Notes: a model not told the origin generated them from the sequence alone. A stretch of 31,394 bases of DNA from JAWLFY01 sp964462125 (GCA_964462125.1 CAYWXT010000033.1:1-31394); one strand, 5' to 3'; positions 8,305 through 16,354 are shown, numbered from the stretch's first letter. Numbers and translations are program-made.

Positions 8305-8826
8305 TCAGTCTTCTTCGCCCTTGGACTTGATCTGGCTGTTGAGTGTCTTTCCGGGCCCGAGCAGCGCTGCACTGAGCGTCGCTCCGGGGCTGAGGATTTG
8401 GCCGACGAGCAACGAGATCTGCTCCTCGCGGCTCGGCCATTTGCTGACGGCCTTGAGCCCTTCGGCGTCGAGCCGTTCGCCGTCCATGACTCCACCGGCG
8501 GCGACGAACTTGTCGAATTTGGAGGCATCTTTGTCGAGCCGGACGACCTCTTTGACCAGGGAGATGAAGTCGGTCGCCCCCCAGCAAACGGCGACCTGGC
8601 CGGTCGCTCCTTCGAAGGCGGGGGCGATGCGGGACCCTTCGGTCGCCCGTCGGGCCAGCGAGTTCTTGACCACCAGCATTTCAATTTGCTTTTGGTTCAA
8701 CTCCGCGCGGAGTTCGTTGGTGGTGTTGGCATCCATCCCGGTGTAACTCACCAGGACGGCGTCCTCCACCCCTTCCAGACGCCGCTGGATATCGCGGGTG
8801 ACCAGTTCTTTGACGTATTTGCTCAT
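8305..8826 (-). CDS. rplJ: 50S ribosomal protein L10
   Basis: This 173-residue protein anchors L7/L12 dimers to 23S rRNA at the stalk base. Recognisable segments are the N-terminal MSKYVKELV, a LRAELNQKQIEMLVVKNSLARRA block and, near the C-terminus, the L12-binding helix region with LLVGQILSPGATLSAALLGPG. The length matches the family (about 165-175). It lies 61 nt upstream of rplL and 102 nt downstream of rplA. The 102-nt gap contains a strong hairpin (see 8863-8880) where an L10-type autoregulatory leader would be expected. The Shine-Dalgarno is weak. Confidence 0.96.
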   Translation of the reverse strand: MSKYVKELVTRDIQRRLEGVEDAVLVSYTGMDANTTNELRAELNQKQIEMLVVKNSLARRATEGSRIAPAFEGATGQVAVCWGATDFISLVKEVVRLDKDASKFDKFVAAGGVMDGERLDAEGLKAVSKWPSREEQISLLVGQILSPGATLSAALLGPGKTLNSQIKSKGEED

Positions 8827-8862
8827 CGGTTCGATTCACTCAAGGTTCGCGCCCGCCAATTC

Positions 8863-8880
8863 GGCTCCGGGCCCGGAGCC
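8863..8880 (-). promoter_or_regulatory. Perfect 18-nt palindrome/hairpin in the rplJ leader
   Basis: GGCTCCGGGCCCGGAGCC is fully self-complementary. As RNA it can form a 7-bp GC-rich stem with a GGCC loop, 37 nt before the rplJ start. No U-tract follows on the minus strand, so it is not an intrinsic terminator. In many bacteria the rplJ leader binds the L10-L12 complex to control rplJL translation. Whether this hairpin is part of such a leader is inference. Confidence 0.4.
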
Positions 8881-8928
8881 CGCCACCGTCGGTAGCCCGC
8901 AACCGGGGCTGTTGGGGCGGAAAAGTCG

Positions 8929-9606
8929 TTAGGAAGCCACCCGCACACTCGGCGACATGGTGCCGCATATCGCGACGCCTCTCACATAGGCCCCCTTGAC
9001 GGCCGAGGGTTTGAGCCCGTGGACGAAATCCAGGAAGGCCTTGATGTTCTCGACCAGGTTCCCGGAATCGAAGCTCAGCTTTCCGACCATCGCGTGAAGG
9101 TTTCCACCCTTGTCGTTGCGGAACTCCACCTTCCCCGCTTTGTATTCACTTACCACCTTGGCCACGTCGGGGGTGACCGTTCCGGCTCGAGGACTCGGCA
9201 TCAAGCCGCGCGGGCCGAGAACTCGTCCCAGGGGACCGACCAGTCCCATCATGTCGGGCGCTGCGATACAGACATCAAAGTCCGTCCAGCCGTCTTTGAT
9301 CTTCTTGGCCAATTCGTCCTGGCCCACTGTGTCCGCTCCGGCTTCCTCAGCGGCTGTGGCCGCGTCCCCCTTGGCGAACACCACCACACGCTGTGTCTTG
9401 CCGATCCCATGGGGCAGAACCAAGCTGCCGCGGACAATCTGGTCCGCCTGGTTCGGGTCGATCCCCAGCCGCAGGTGGACCTCGACCGTCTGATCGAACT
9501 TCGTCGATTCGAATGTCTTGAGCGTCTCGACCGCTTGATCCAGCGGCAACGGCTTGGCAGGCCGCTTGGCCAGTGCCGCGCGGTAGCGCTTTGATTTTTT
9601 ACCCAT
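8929..9606 (-). CDS. rplA: 50S ribosomal protein L1
   Basis: A 225-residue protein that starts MGKKSKRYRAALAKR and has the L1 signatures KFDQTVEVHLRLGID, VVFAKGD, VGPLGRVLGPRGLMPSPRAGT and GNLHAMVGKLSF. L1 forms the mobile L1 stalk at the ribosomal E site and commonly represses its own operon by binding mRNA. The frame stays open far upstream to 10284, but the L1 alignment fixes the start at 9606. It is the first gene of rplA-rplJ-rplL. The usual upstream rplK, nusG and secE are missing; instead there is a 358-bp gap and a divergent SDR gene. Confidence 0.97.
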   Translation of the reverse strand: MGKKSKRYRAALAKRPAKPLPLDQAVETLKTFESTKFDQTVEVHLRLGIDPNQADQIVRGSLVLPHGIGKTQRVVVFAKGDAATAAEEAGADTVGQDELAKKIKDGWTDFDVCIAAPDMMGLVGPLGRVLGPRGLMPSPRAGTVTPDVAKVVSEYKAGKVEFRNDKGGNLHAMVGKLSFDSGNLVENIKAFLDFVHGLKPSAVKGAYVRGVAICGTMSPSVRVAS

Positions 9607-9964
9607 CGGGTCACGACTTTCGTTGGTCGGGTGGTTTGGCGAGGCCACCTGGCCCGACGTTGGCTCTTTCGCCCCGACGTCGGCGGCAGACTCTCCCACT
9701 TGGCATCGATGGCCGAGCAGAACGGCCGCGAAGCGACAGAATTTCGCGAAACAATCGCCTGTCGTCAACGCCAAATGGGACAGATCGGAGCGGGATTTTT
9801 TGAGCACGCCAGAATTCTGGGATGACCACCCGAGCGGGCTGGCGGCGACTGATAGACTGGGCGCGTTGCGGAAAGAGACGGCTCTCTGATGTGCCTCTCC
9901 CCACGCCCCTTCACCCTGACCCTCGTCCCCGCAGATTCCTCCAGCGACACGGAGAACCGCCCCG
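9607..9964. other. 358-bp intergenic region between divergent rplA and SDR genes
   Basis: I see no gene or structured RNA here. Two near-identical 11-mers begin at 9653 and 9673 (CCCGACGTTGG and CCCGACGTCGG, 20 bp apart), 47-77 nt upstream of rplA. A 12-bp perfect palindrome CCAGAATTCTGG lies at 9809-9820. On the minus strand a TTGACG at 9768-9763 could be a -35 box for rplA, but the -10 hexamer at the right spacing is poor. The region must carry the rplA promoter; its exact place is not settled by sequence. Confidence 0.5.
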
Positions 9965-10756
9965 GTGACCACCTCCCCGACTGCATTGCCCGGTATTCGA
10001 CTGTTTGATCTGACCGATCGCGTCGCCCTGGTCACCGGAGGCTCGAAGGGGCTTGGCGAGGCGATGGCGGCGGGGCTGGCGTCGGCCGGCGCCCATCTCG
10101 TGCTCGCCAGCCGCCACGAGGACGAAGTCGAGCGGGTGGCAGCCAAGATCGCTGGTGATTTCGGCACGCAGGCGATCGGTGTTGCTGCCGATGTCACCGA
10201 CGCGGACCAGGTGACTCGATTGATCGCCGCGACCATCGAGCGGTATGGCCGTCTCGACATCGTGATCAACAACGCCGGGGTCAACGTCCGCGGCCCGATC
10301 GACGAACTCGCGCTCGATGATTTCCGCCAGGTCCAACAGGTGAACGTCGAGGGGATGTGGCTCGTGTGCCGCGCCGCGCTGCCTCACCTTCGGCACTCCG
10401 GAGGAGGCCGGATCATCAACCTCGCCAGTACGCTTGGACTGGTCGGGCTGGCCAACCGCACCCCCTACGCGACGAGCAAGGGGGCGGTGGTACAGCTGAC
10501 GCGAGCCTTGGCACTTGAGCTGGCCCCGGAGGCGATCACCGTCAACGCGATCTGTCCCGGACCGTTCCTGACACCGATGAACCTGCCGATTGCGGAAACC
10601 GAAGAGGCAAAGAAATTCATCGTCGGCGCCGTCGCCCTGAACCGCTGGGGGCGGCTGGAAGAGATCCAGGGGGCGGCGATCTACCTGGCCAGCGACGCGG
10701 CCAGCTACACCACCGGCAGCATGCTGGTGGTCGATGGGGGCTGGACCGCGAGGTGA
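9965..10756 (+). CDS. SDR-family NAD(P)-dependent oxidoreductase
   Basis: A 263-residue classical short-chain dehydrogenase/reductase. The nucleotide-binding TGGSKGLG is at residues 24-31, NNAG at 102-105, and the catalytic Ser155 and Tyr168-x3-Lys172 (YATSK) are all present. The C-terminal end, ITVNAICPGPFLTPM and later GSMLVVDGGW, is typical of gluconate 5-dehydrogenase/3-oxoacyl-ACP-reductase-like SDRs. The substrate cannot be assigned. The start is GTG at 9965, with GGAGA about 10 nt upstream. It precedes the sulfatase by 64 nt on the same strand, so a role in sugar catabolism is possible but unproven. Confidence 0.92.
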   Translation: MTTSPTALPGIRLFDLTDRVALVTGGSKGLGEAMAAGLASAGAHLVLASRHEDEVERVAAKIAGDFGTQAIGVAADVTDADQVTRLIAATIERYGRLDIVINNAGVNVRGPIDELALDDFRQVQQVNVEGMWLVCRAALPHLRHSGGGRIINLASTLGLVGLANRTPYATSKGAVVQLTRALALELAPEAITVNAICPGPFLTPMNLPIAETEEAKKFIVGAVALNRWGRLEEIQGAAIYLASDAASYTTGSMLVVDGGWTAR

Positions 10757-10820
10757 ATCCCTGTTGGATGCCCCCCACTTTGAAAATTTTTAAAAACGAA
10801 CTTTCTTCTGTGAGTTGACG

Positions 10821-12317
10821 ATGAGCCGATCTTCGTGCTTTCGCCCGGCTGCCTGGGCGGCTGTCGCTGCGTGCCTGCTGCTGGGACCTGACAGGTTGAT
10901 GGGGCTAGGTTCGGCGGCGGAGGCGACGGACGAGACGCAGCAAGAGCCCAACATCGTATTGATGGTGGCCGATGACATGGGCTTCGGCGAAGTCCAAAGC
11001 TTCAACCCGGCGAGGGGGAAAATCCCCACACCCCAGCTCGATGCGATTGCGGCGTCGGGGATGGTTTTTACTGACGCCCACGGCGGCTCGTCGGTCTGTA
11101 CGCCCACCCGCTACGGACTGTTGACCGGCAGGTATGCCTTCCGGACCCGATTGCAGTCCGGGGTGGTAACTGGGGGCGAGTCGCTGATCGCCAATGATCG
11201 GTTGACGCTGGCGAAGTTATTGCGGCAGCAGGGGTACCACACCGCAGCGATCGGGAAATGGCATCTCGGGATCCTGTTCGATGGACAACACGTCTCCGGC
11301 GATGTCCCGGTCGGCAGCCGCGTCACGCACGGGCCGCTCGACCGGGGCGGCTTCGACGAATTCCATGGCTTCCACCATTCGCGTCAAATCGAAGCCTGGA
11401 TCGATGATGATCGGGTCACCGAGACGATCGAACCGATCGAGATGTTGCCGAAACTGACGCAGGCGGCGGTCGACTACATCGCCGCACGGCAAGATGACGA
11501 CCAACCGTTCTTTCTGTACGTCCCCTGGAGTTCGCCGCACAGTCCCGTCGTCCCCACGCCGCAGTGGCAGGGCAAAAGTGGACTGAATGCCCACGCCGAT
11601 TTCGTGATGCAGACCGACGACAGCTTCGGGCAAGTGGTGCAGGCGTTGCGAGATCACGAGCTGCTGGACAATACCCTGGTGATCTGCACGTCGGACAATG
11701 GCACCTCGGGACCGACCTCGAAAATCGATCAGCTGCATTCGGCGGGGCATTTCCCCAGCGCCGACTTGCGGGGATCGAAGGCTGACATCTGGGACGGCGG
11801 ACACCGGGTGCCGACGATCGTCTCCTGGCCTGGCGTGGTCGATCCCGGCTCGCGGTGCGATGAACTGGTCTGTCTCACCGACGTGATGCGAACCGTCGCT
11901 GACCTGATCGAGGTTCCACTTCCCGACGACGCAGCGGAGGACAGTTTCAGTTTTCTGCCAACCCTTCGTGGTGAGTCGCGGCACGACCGCTCCGATGTCA
12001 TCCACCATTCGATTCACGGCTATTTCGCGATCCGGGATGGACGCTGGAAGCTGTGCCTGTGCGCGGGCTCCGGAGGCTGGACGAAGCCGCGACCAAAGGC
12101 CGCCTGGAAGGCTGCCCGGCGTGCCGGAACCCCGCCGTTGCAGCTGTATGACATGTATGTCGACCGTGGAGAAGAGAAGAACCTGGCCGCCGAGGATGCC
12201 GAGACGATCCAGCAACTTCGGGAGCGGCTTGAGTCTCAGATCGCGCGGGGGCGCAGCACCCCAGGGGAGCGGCAAGCGAACGATGCGGAGATCGTCATTG
12301 AGAAAGGCCCCCGCTGA
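10821..12317 (+). CDS. Secreted formylglycine-dependent sulfatase
   Basis: A 498-residue arylsulfatase-family (type I) enzyme. It hydrolyses sulfate esters, in planctomycetes usually on algal polysaccharides, and needs a cysteine converted to formylglycine. N-terminal residues 1-35 form a signal peptide (AAWAAVAACLLLGP). Motifs are NIVLMVADDMGFGE with the metal ligands D51-D52, the sulfatase signature CTPTR (C93 to R97), GKWHLG (K146, H148) and TSDNGT (D292-N293). The length is that of the smaller arylsulfatases. ATG 10821 is preferred over the TTG at 10815; no strong ribosome-binding site is visible. No formylglycine-generating enzyme gene is present in the window, so maturation relies on one elsewhere. 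The physiological substrate is unknown. Confidence 0.95.
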   Translation: MSRSSCFRPAAWAAVAACLLLGPDRLMGLGSAAEATDETQQEPNIVLMVADDMGFGEVQSFNPARGKIPTPQLDAIAASGMVFTDAHGGSSVCTPTRYGLLTGRYAFRTRLQSGVVTGGESLIANDRLTLAKLLRQQGYHTAAIGKWHLGILFDGQHVSGDVPVGSRVTHGPLDRGGFDEFHGFHHSRQIEAWIDDDRVTETIEPIEMLPKLTQAAVDYIAARQDDDQPFFLYVPWSSPHSPVVPTPQWQGKSGLNAHADFVMQTDDSFGQVVQALRDHELLDNTLVICTSDNGTSGPTSKIDQLHSAGHFPSADLRGSKADIWDGGHRVPTIVSWPGVVDPGSRCDELVCLTDVMRTVADLIEVPLPDDAAEDSFSFLPTLRGESRHDRSDVIHHSIHGYFAIRDGRWKLCLCAGSGGWTKPRPKAAWKAARRAGTPPLQLYDMYVDRGEEKNLAAEDAETIQQLRERLESQIARGRSTPGERQANDAEIVIEKGPR

Positions 12318-12424
12318 GGGCGTCCGATCACGAAGCGCGCAGAGAGTTCCGCGCCGGTCAAAAGACACCGCGACGAGGTGGAAGCCGGGTTCCGCGGCGG
12401 TTCCCTCTCGGCGAAACTCGGTTC

Positions 12425-13369
12425 ATGCAGGAGATCGCCGCCGAGTCGCTGCCGTACCGTTCCCATGCGTTGAACGTGGGAGGGCATGTGGTGCGCTATT
12501 TGGATGAAGGGCCGCGGGAATCGAACGAGGGGACCGCGGCGAGCTGCCCGACGTTGCTATGTGTCCACGGTAACCCGACCTGGAGTTTTTATTGGCGTCG
12601 GATCGTTGATCGATTTTCCGCGTCATGGCGCGTCGTCGCGGTGGACCATCTCGGGTGCGGCCGCAGCGACAAGCCTCCCCGCGGCGGGTTCCCGTACACC
12701 CTCGCGGCCCATCGAGACAACTTGGTGGAGCTGATCGACACGGCGAAGCTCGATCGAATCACGCTAATCGCGCACGATTGGGGGGGCGCGATTGGCTTGG
12801 CCGCCATGCTTCGGCGACGTGAGCGGCTGCAACGGCTGGTGCTGCTGAACACCGGTGCCTTCCCGCCCCCCTATCTGCCGTGGCGGATCGCGGCTTGCCG
12901 CTGGCCCGGAATTGGAACTGTAGCGGTCCGGGGGCTGAACCTGTTCGCCCGGGCCGCGGTACGGATGGCGATGGCCCGGAATCGGATGTCGCCCGCAGTC
13001 GCACAATCGCTGCTCGCCCCCTACGACAGCTGGGCGAATCGGGTAGCGATCGATGCGTTCGTCCGTGACATCCCGATGTCGCCGCGACATCCCACCCATG
13101 CCGTGTTGCGAGAATTGGAGCAGGCGCTGCCCTCGTTGGCATCCTTCCCCGCGCTGTTGGTGTGGGGGATGCAAGACTGGTGTTTCCGCCCTGAGTGTCT
13201 GCGTCGGTTCCAACGCGTCTGGCCCGAGGCGCGAACTGTGGAGCTCGCCGACGCAGGCCACTACGTCATGGAGGACGCGCCGGAGGAAGCGATGGCCGCA
13301 CTCGAACGCTTTCTGGGCGAGACCGCGCGGTGTGGCGACGAGGGGGCAGAGCAGCAGGTCGGGCCATGA
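12425..13369 (+). CDS. Alpha/beta hydrolase, OleB-like / haloalkane-dehalogenase family
   Basis: A 314-residue alpha/beta hydrolase. It has the oxyanion/halide-type motif HGNPTWSF (H48-N50), a nucleophile aspartate in AHDWGGAIG (D118, with W119), an acid in WGMQDWCF (D251) and the histidine GHYVMED (H279). An Asp rather than Ser nucleophile places it with haloalkane dehalogenases and with OleB, the beta-lactone decarboxylase of long-chain olefin synthesis. The stretches LAPYDSWANR, FVRDIPMSP and DWCF are ones I associate with OleB rather than with dehalogenases; this comes from memory and was not searched. No oleA, oleC or oleD is in the window. Its stop overlaps the next start (ATGA), so it is translationally coupled to the CitG-family gene. 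Dehalogenase or epoxide/ester hydrolase activity remains possible. Confidence 0.8.
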   Translation: MQEIAAESLPYRSHALNVGGHVVRYLDEGPRESNEGTAASCPTLLCVHGNPTWSFYWRRIVDRFSASWRVVAVDHLGCGRSDKPPRGGFPYTLAAHRDNLVELIDTAKLDRITLIAHDWGGAIGLAAMLRRRERLQRLVLLNTGAFPPPYLPWRIAACRWPGIGTVAVRGLNLFARAAVRMAMARNRMSPAVAQSLLAPYDSWANRVAIDAFVRDIPMSPRHPTHAVLRELEQALPSLASFPALLVWGMQDWCFRPECLRRFQRVWPEARTVELADAGHYVMEDAPEEAMAALERFLGETARCGDEGAEQQVGP

Positions 13370-14280
13370 TCGATCCGCTGGCGCCGATTCGCGACCTGTT
13401 GCACTCCCGGGCCGACGCGATCCGCTGGGCTGGCGTGTTGGAAGCGACCGCGCCGAAAGTGGGCAACGTCTATCCCGGACGCCACTTTCCCGGGCTGAGC
13501 CATGCCGATTTCATCATCGCCGCTGAGATCGCCGCCGATTGGTTGCCCCGCGCCGAACTGCCGCTGGGTGAACGCATTGGCCGCGCGGTCGAGCGGACCG
13601 TCGACCGTTGCGGAACCAACGTCAATCTCGGGATCCTGTTGCTGCTGGGCCCGCTCGTCCTGGCCGAGGAATCGTTGACTGCCGGGCAGCGTCGGCGTGG
13701 TTCCAACCGCGAGTCGATGGAAGCATGTTCCCAAAACGTCTGGCGCGAAGCGGTCGAACGTTGTTTGGAAACGTTGGGCACGGCTGACAGTCAGAGCATG
13801 ATGCAGGCGATCGCTGCGGCGGCGCCGGGCGGAATGGGGCGTGTGGAGGAGATGGACGTCCACGATCCGACCGCCAATCACAGCGACTTGATCGCCGCGA
13901 TGCGGACAGCGGCCGTCCGCGACCGGATCGCCCGACAATACGCCAGCGGCTTTGATGACCTGTTCAACACCGTGGTACCGCTGGTGGATGCGGCATTGCG
14001 GGAACGGGGCGAACTGCTGGCGGGGATCGCCCTTGCCCACCTCCGGCTGTTGGCGGCCGAACCCGACACCCTGATCGCCCGCAAGTGCGGTCTGGCGGTT
14101 GCTGCAGCGGTGCAACGTCAGGCCCGGCAGCTGGATCCCGACGACGCCAGGGGAGTGCAGGCATTGGACACCACTTTAAGATCGGGGAACCCGCGGCAGA
14201 ATCCCGGCACGACCGCCGACCTGATCGCCGCCGCCCTCTACGTCCTCCTCCGCGTCCCCCAACGCCTGAGCCCTGAATGA
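13366..14280 (+). CDS. CitG/MdcB-family protein (triphosphoribosyl-dephospho-CoA synthase family)
   Basis: A 304-residue, mostly helical protein with the family motifs ATAPKVGNVYPGRHF near residue 27, LSHADFIIAA, TNVNLGILLLLGPLVLAEE, and the C-terminal NPGTTADLIAAALYVLL. Classical members transfer triphosphoribose to dephospho-CoA for citrate or malonate lyase, but no lyase genes are nearby. Family members outside lyase operons are known from methanogens and from bacteria with archaeal-type C1 metabolism, where their role is unclear. The ATG overlaps the upstream hydrolase stop (ATGA), and its own stop overlaps the next start in the same way. The PTPS-like neighbour suggests cofactor metabolism. 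The exact reaction is unknown. Confidence 0.8.
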   Translation: MIDPLAPIRDLLHSRADAIRWAGVLEATAPKVGNVYPGRHFPGLSHADFIIAAEIAADWLPRAELPLGERIGRAVERTVDRCGTNVNLGILLLLGPLVLAEESLTAGQRRRGSNRESMEACSQNVWREAVERCLETLGTADSQSMMQAIAAAAPGGMGRVEEMDVHDPTANHSDLIAAMRTAAVRDRIARQYASGFDDLFNTVVPLVDAALRERGELLAGIALAHLRLLAAEPDTLIARKCGLAVAAAVQRQARQLDPDDARGVQALDTTLRSGNPRQNPGTTADLIAAALYVLLRVPQRLSPE

Positions 14281-14795
14281 ACTCAATGTCTCCAGCCACC
14301 TTTCGCGTCGATGTCAGCAAAGAGCAGTTCATCTTCTCCGCGGCTCATTTCATCACCTTTGCCACGGACGTATGCGAGCGGATTCACGGTCACAACTACG
14401 GGGTGCGGGTCTCGGTCGAGGGGCCCCTGGACGAGAACCGTTACGTGGTCGATTTCATCGCATTGCGGGACGCGGTGTTGGCAGAAACCTTGCGGTTGGA
14501 CCACCATGTGATCTTGCCCCGCGATCACGCCGAGATTCGCGTGACCAGCGACGAAACGGAGACCACGGCGAGATTTCGCGAGCGGCGGTGGGTTTTTCCC
14601 AATGAGGACTGCGTGATCCTGCCGGTGGCCAATACGACGGCGGAAGAGATCGCCCGGGTGATCGCCGAGCGGGTGATGGCGCGGACGCGTGACAGCTTCG
14701 GGGACGCGCTGACGTCGATCGAGGTGGCAGTAGATGAGAACCATGGCCAGTGGGGGGTGTGCCGGCTCCCTTGGAATCCCAGCACTGCCCCATGA
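14277..14795 (+). CDS. 6-pyruvoyl-tetrahydropterin synthase / QueD-family protein
   Basis: A 172-residue PTPS-fold enzyme. The zinc ligands are visible as AAHF (H24) and HGHNY (H37, H39), with the candidate catalytic cysteine four residues before (C33 in CERIHGH), as in QueD. LDHHVIL (D75-H76) and LPVANTTAEEIA also match the family. An insertion of about 30 residues (roughly 83-110) makes it longer than E. coli QueD (about 120 aa). Family activities include 6-carboxy- or 6-pyruvoyl-tetrahydropterin formation from dihydroneopterin triphosphate, for queuosine, biopterin or folate/methanopterin-type routes. No other queuosine gene is adjacent. It is coupled by ATGA to the CitG-family gene. A second in-frame ATG lies at 14286. 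Confidence 0.9.
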   Translation: MNSMSPATFRVDVSKEQFIFSAAHFITFATDVCERIHGHNYGVRVSVEGPLDENRYVVDFIALRDAVLAETLRLDHHVILPRDHAEIRVTSDETETTARFRERRWVFPNEDCVILPVANTTAEEIARVIAERVMARTRDSFGDALTSIEVAVDENHGQWGVCRLPWNPSTAP

Positions 14796-14971
14796 CAGCG
14801 TTGGAGGTGCATGCCGGTCGTGGGACCGTTGACGTGATCGCTAGTACCGGAACGACCCGACGACGGGCCCGTTTCCGCGTCCCAACCACCACGCTTTGCC
14901 GATGATTCCCGAGGGAACCGAGGGGGTCAACGGCGAGGCACAACCGGACGGTGGGCGACAGCGAACGGGAC

Positions 14972-15997
14972 ATGGTGAACACGATCGAAATGACCGGTAT
15001 CGACGAGGATGCAGTTCGCAAGGCTGCGATTCTGTTGATGAGCATGCCGACCGCGACGGCAGCCCGGGTGATCGCCCAATTGCCGCCGAGGATGATCGAG
15101 GCGATCAGTATCCGGATCGCGCAGTTGGACTCCGTCAGCGGCAACGACCAGGAAGTCGTCATCGCCGAGTTTCTGACCAGCAAGGCGAGCGCCTTGTACG
15201 CGAGCTCCGGCGGTTTGGATCGGGCCAAGGAGCTGATTCGCGAAGCCCTCGGCCGCGACGCCGCGGAGATGCTTGGCAATCTGCAGCAGACGATCGAGGC
15301 GACCCCCTTCAGCTTCATCAAGAACGTTGACTCGCAAACGCTGTTGCAATTCATCGGGGATGAGCATCCCCAGACCATCGCCCTGTTGCTCAGCCATGTC
15401 CCCAGCAACTACGCCGCCGAAGTCATGGGGGGGCTCGATCCGGAAAAACAGCTCGACGTGATCCGCCGGATCGCGATGATCGGCCGGACCAGCCCCGACG
15501 CGGTGGCGGAACTGCAAGCGGGCTTGGAGATGCGTCTGAGCAGCATGGTCAACCACCAACAGATCAATATTGGCGGCGTCGACAGCGTCGCCGAGATCCT
15601 GAACGTCGTCGAACGGTCGGTCGAGCGGACCATCATGGACGCCCTGAGCCGCGAAGACCCGGAATTGTCCGACAACATCCGGCGTCTGATGTTCGTTTTT
15701 GAAGACATCGCGAAACTCGCCGACCGGGATATTCAGTCACTGTTGAAGAACATCGAGACGGCGCAATGGGCGATGGCGTTGAAGGGCTCCAGCGAAGCCC
15801 TGCGGGAAAAGGTGATGCGGAACATGAGCACCCGTGCGGCGGATAACCTTCGGGAAGAAATGGACTATCTGGGAAGTGTCCGCATGAGTGAGGTCGAGTC
15901 GGTGCAGCAGAAGATCGTCGACGTGGTCCGCCATCTGGAGGACACCGGTGAGATCTCCCGTCCCAGCGGCGAGGATGAGGAGGAATACGTCTCGTAG
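14972..15997 (+). CDS. fliG: Flagellar motor switch protein FliG
   Basis: A 341-residue protein of the usual FliG length (about 330-345). FliG forms the rotor ring between the MS ring and FliM and couples to the MotA stator. The N-terminal domain has KAAILLMSMP; the middle domain has the EHPQT motif (131-135; EHPQR in many species) and GLDPEKQ. The C-terminal torque helix reads MFVFEDIAKLADRDIQSLLKNIE, broken only as IADR-like charges, with the acidic and basic residues kept. The C-terminus is acidic (EDEEEY). A GTG at 14951 would add 7 residues; ATG 14972 is preferred. No other flagellar gene is within the window, so fliG is solitary here. Confidence 0.95.
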   Translation: MVNTIEMTGIDEDAVRKAAILLMSMPTATAARVIAQLPPRMIEAISIRIAQLDSVSGNDQEVVIAEFLTSKASALYASSGGLDRAKELIREALGRDAAEMLGNLQQTIEATPFSFIKNVDSQTLLQFIGDEHPQTIALLLSHVPSNYAAEVMGGLDPEKQLDVIRRIAMIGRTSPDAVAELQAGLEMRLSSMVNHQQINIGGVDSVAEILNVVERSVERTIMDALSREDPELSDNIRRLMFVFEDIAKLADRDIQSLLKNIETAQWAMALKGSSEALREKVMRNMSTRAADNLREEMDYLGSVRMSEVESVQQKIVDVVRHLEDTGEISRPSGEDEEEYVS

Positions 15998-16354
15998 TGC
16001 TTTGTCACAGCTTGATTTTCGGGTTCAATCGCAGCGGCATGAAAAGGCGGGGCGCTTTCACCTCCTGCCGTTATGAAATTCCTAACGCCCAGGCTTGGGC
16101 CCCCAGCGACCCCGACCGTCATTGTTAGCTGCGATCGTCGACGAGGCTCTGCGAACAAAGGGCGAAAAGCGGTTCCCCGCTGGTATATGCTTCAGGCAGT
16201 GAGCGCCTCTCCGGAAGCCTTCTCTCCCTATACCCTCTTCCCCGCAAAGCCGGGGGGCGAGGGAACGAGAAGAGTCGATGCGCCGGCAAATGATCCGTTT
16301 CCGCCGAGGCGTTGAGTTTCCGACCCTGGTCGTGCGACTTTCAGACTCCGATCG
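15998..16354. other. 357-bp intergenic region fliG-yidD
   Basis: No convincing gene. A C-rich arm at 16233-16244 can pair imperfectly with a G-rich arm at 16250-16263 to form a hairpin (one mismatch, one wobble, one bulge). It could be a transcription stop or a dispersed GC-rich element; no T-run follows. A short open frame at 16073-16315 has no recognisable protein features. Confidence 0.5.

Noticed and set aside
9607..10284. Long upstream extension of the rplA frame
   Set aside because: L1 homology starts at the ATG at 9606; the extension runs antisense through the SDR gene.
16073..16315. Small open frame upstream of yidD
   Set aside because: Contains the GC-rich hairpin, no ribosome-binding site and no recognisable protein features.
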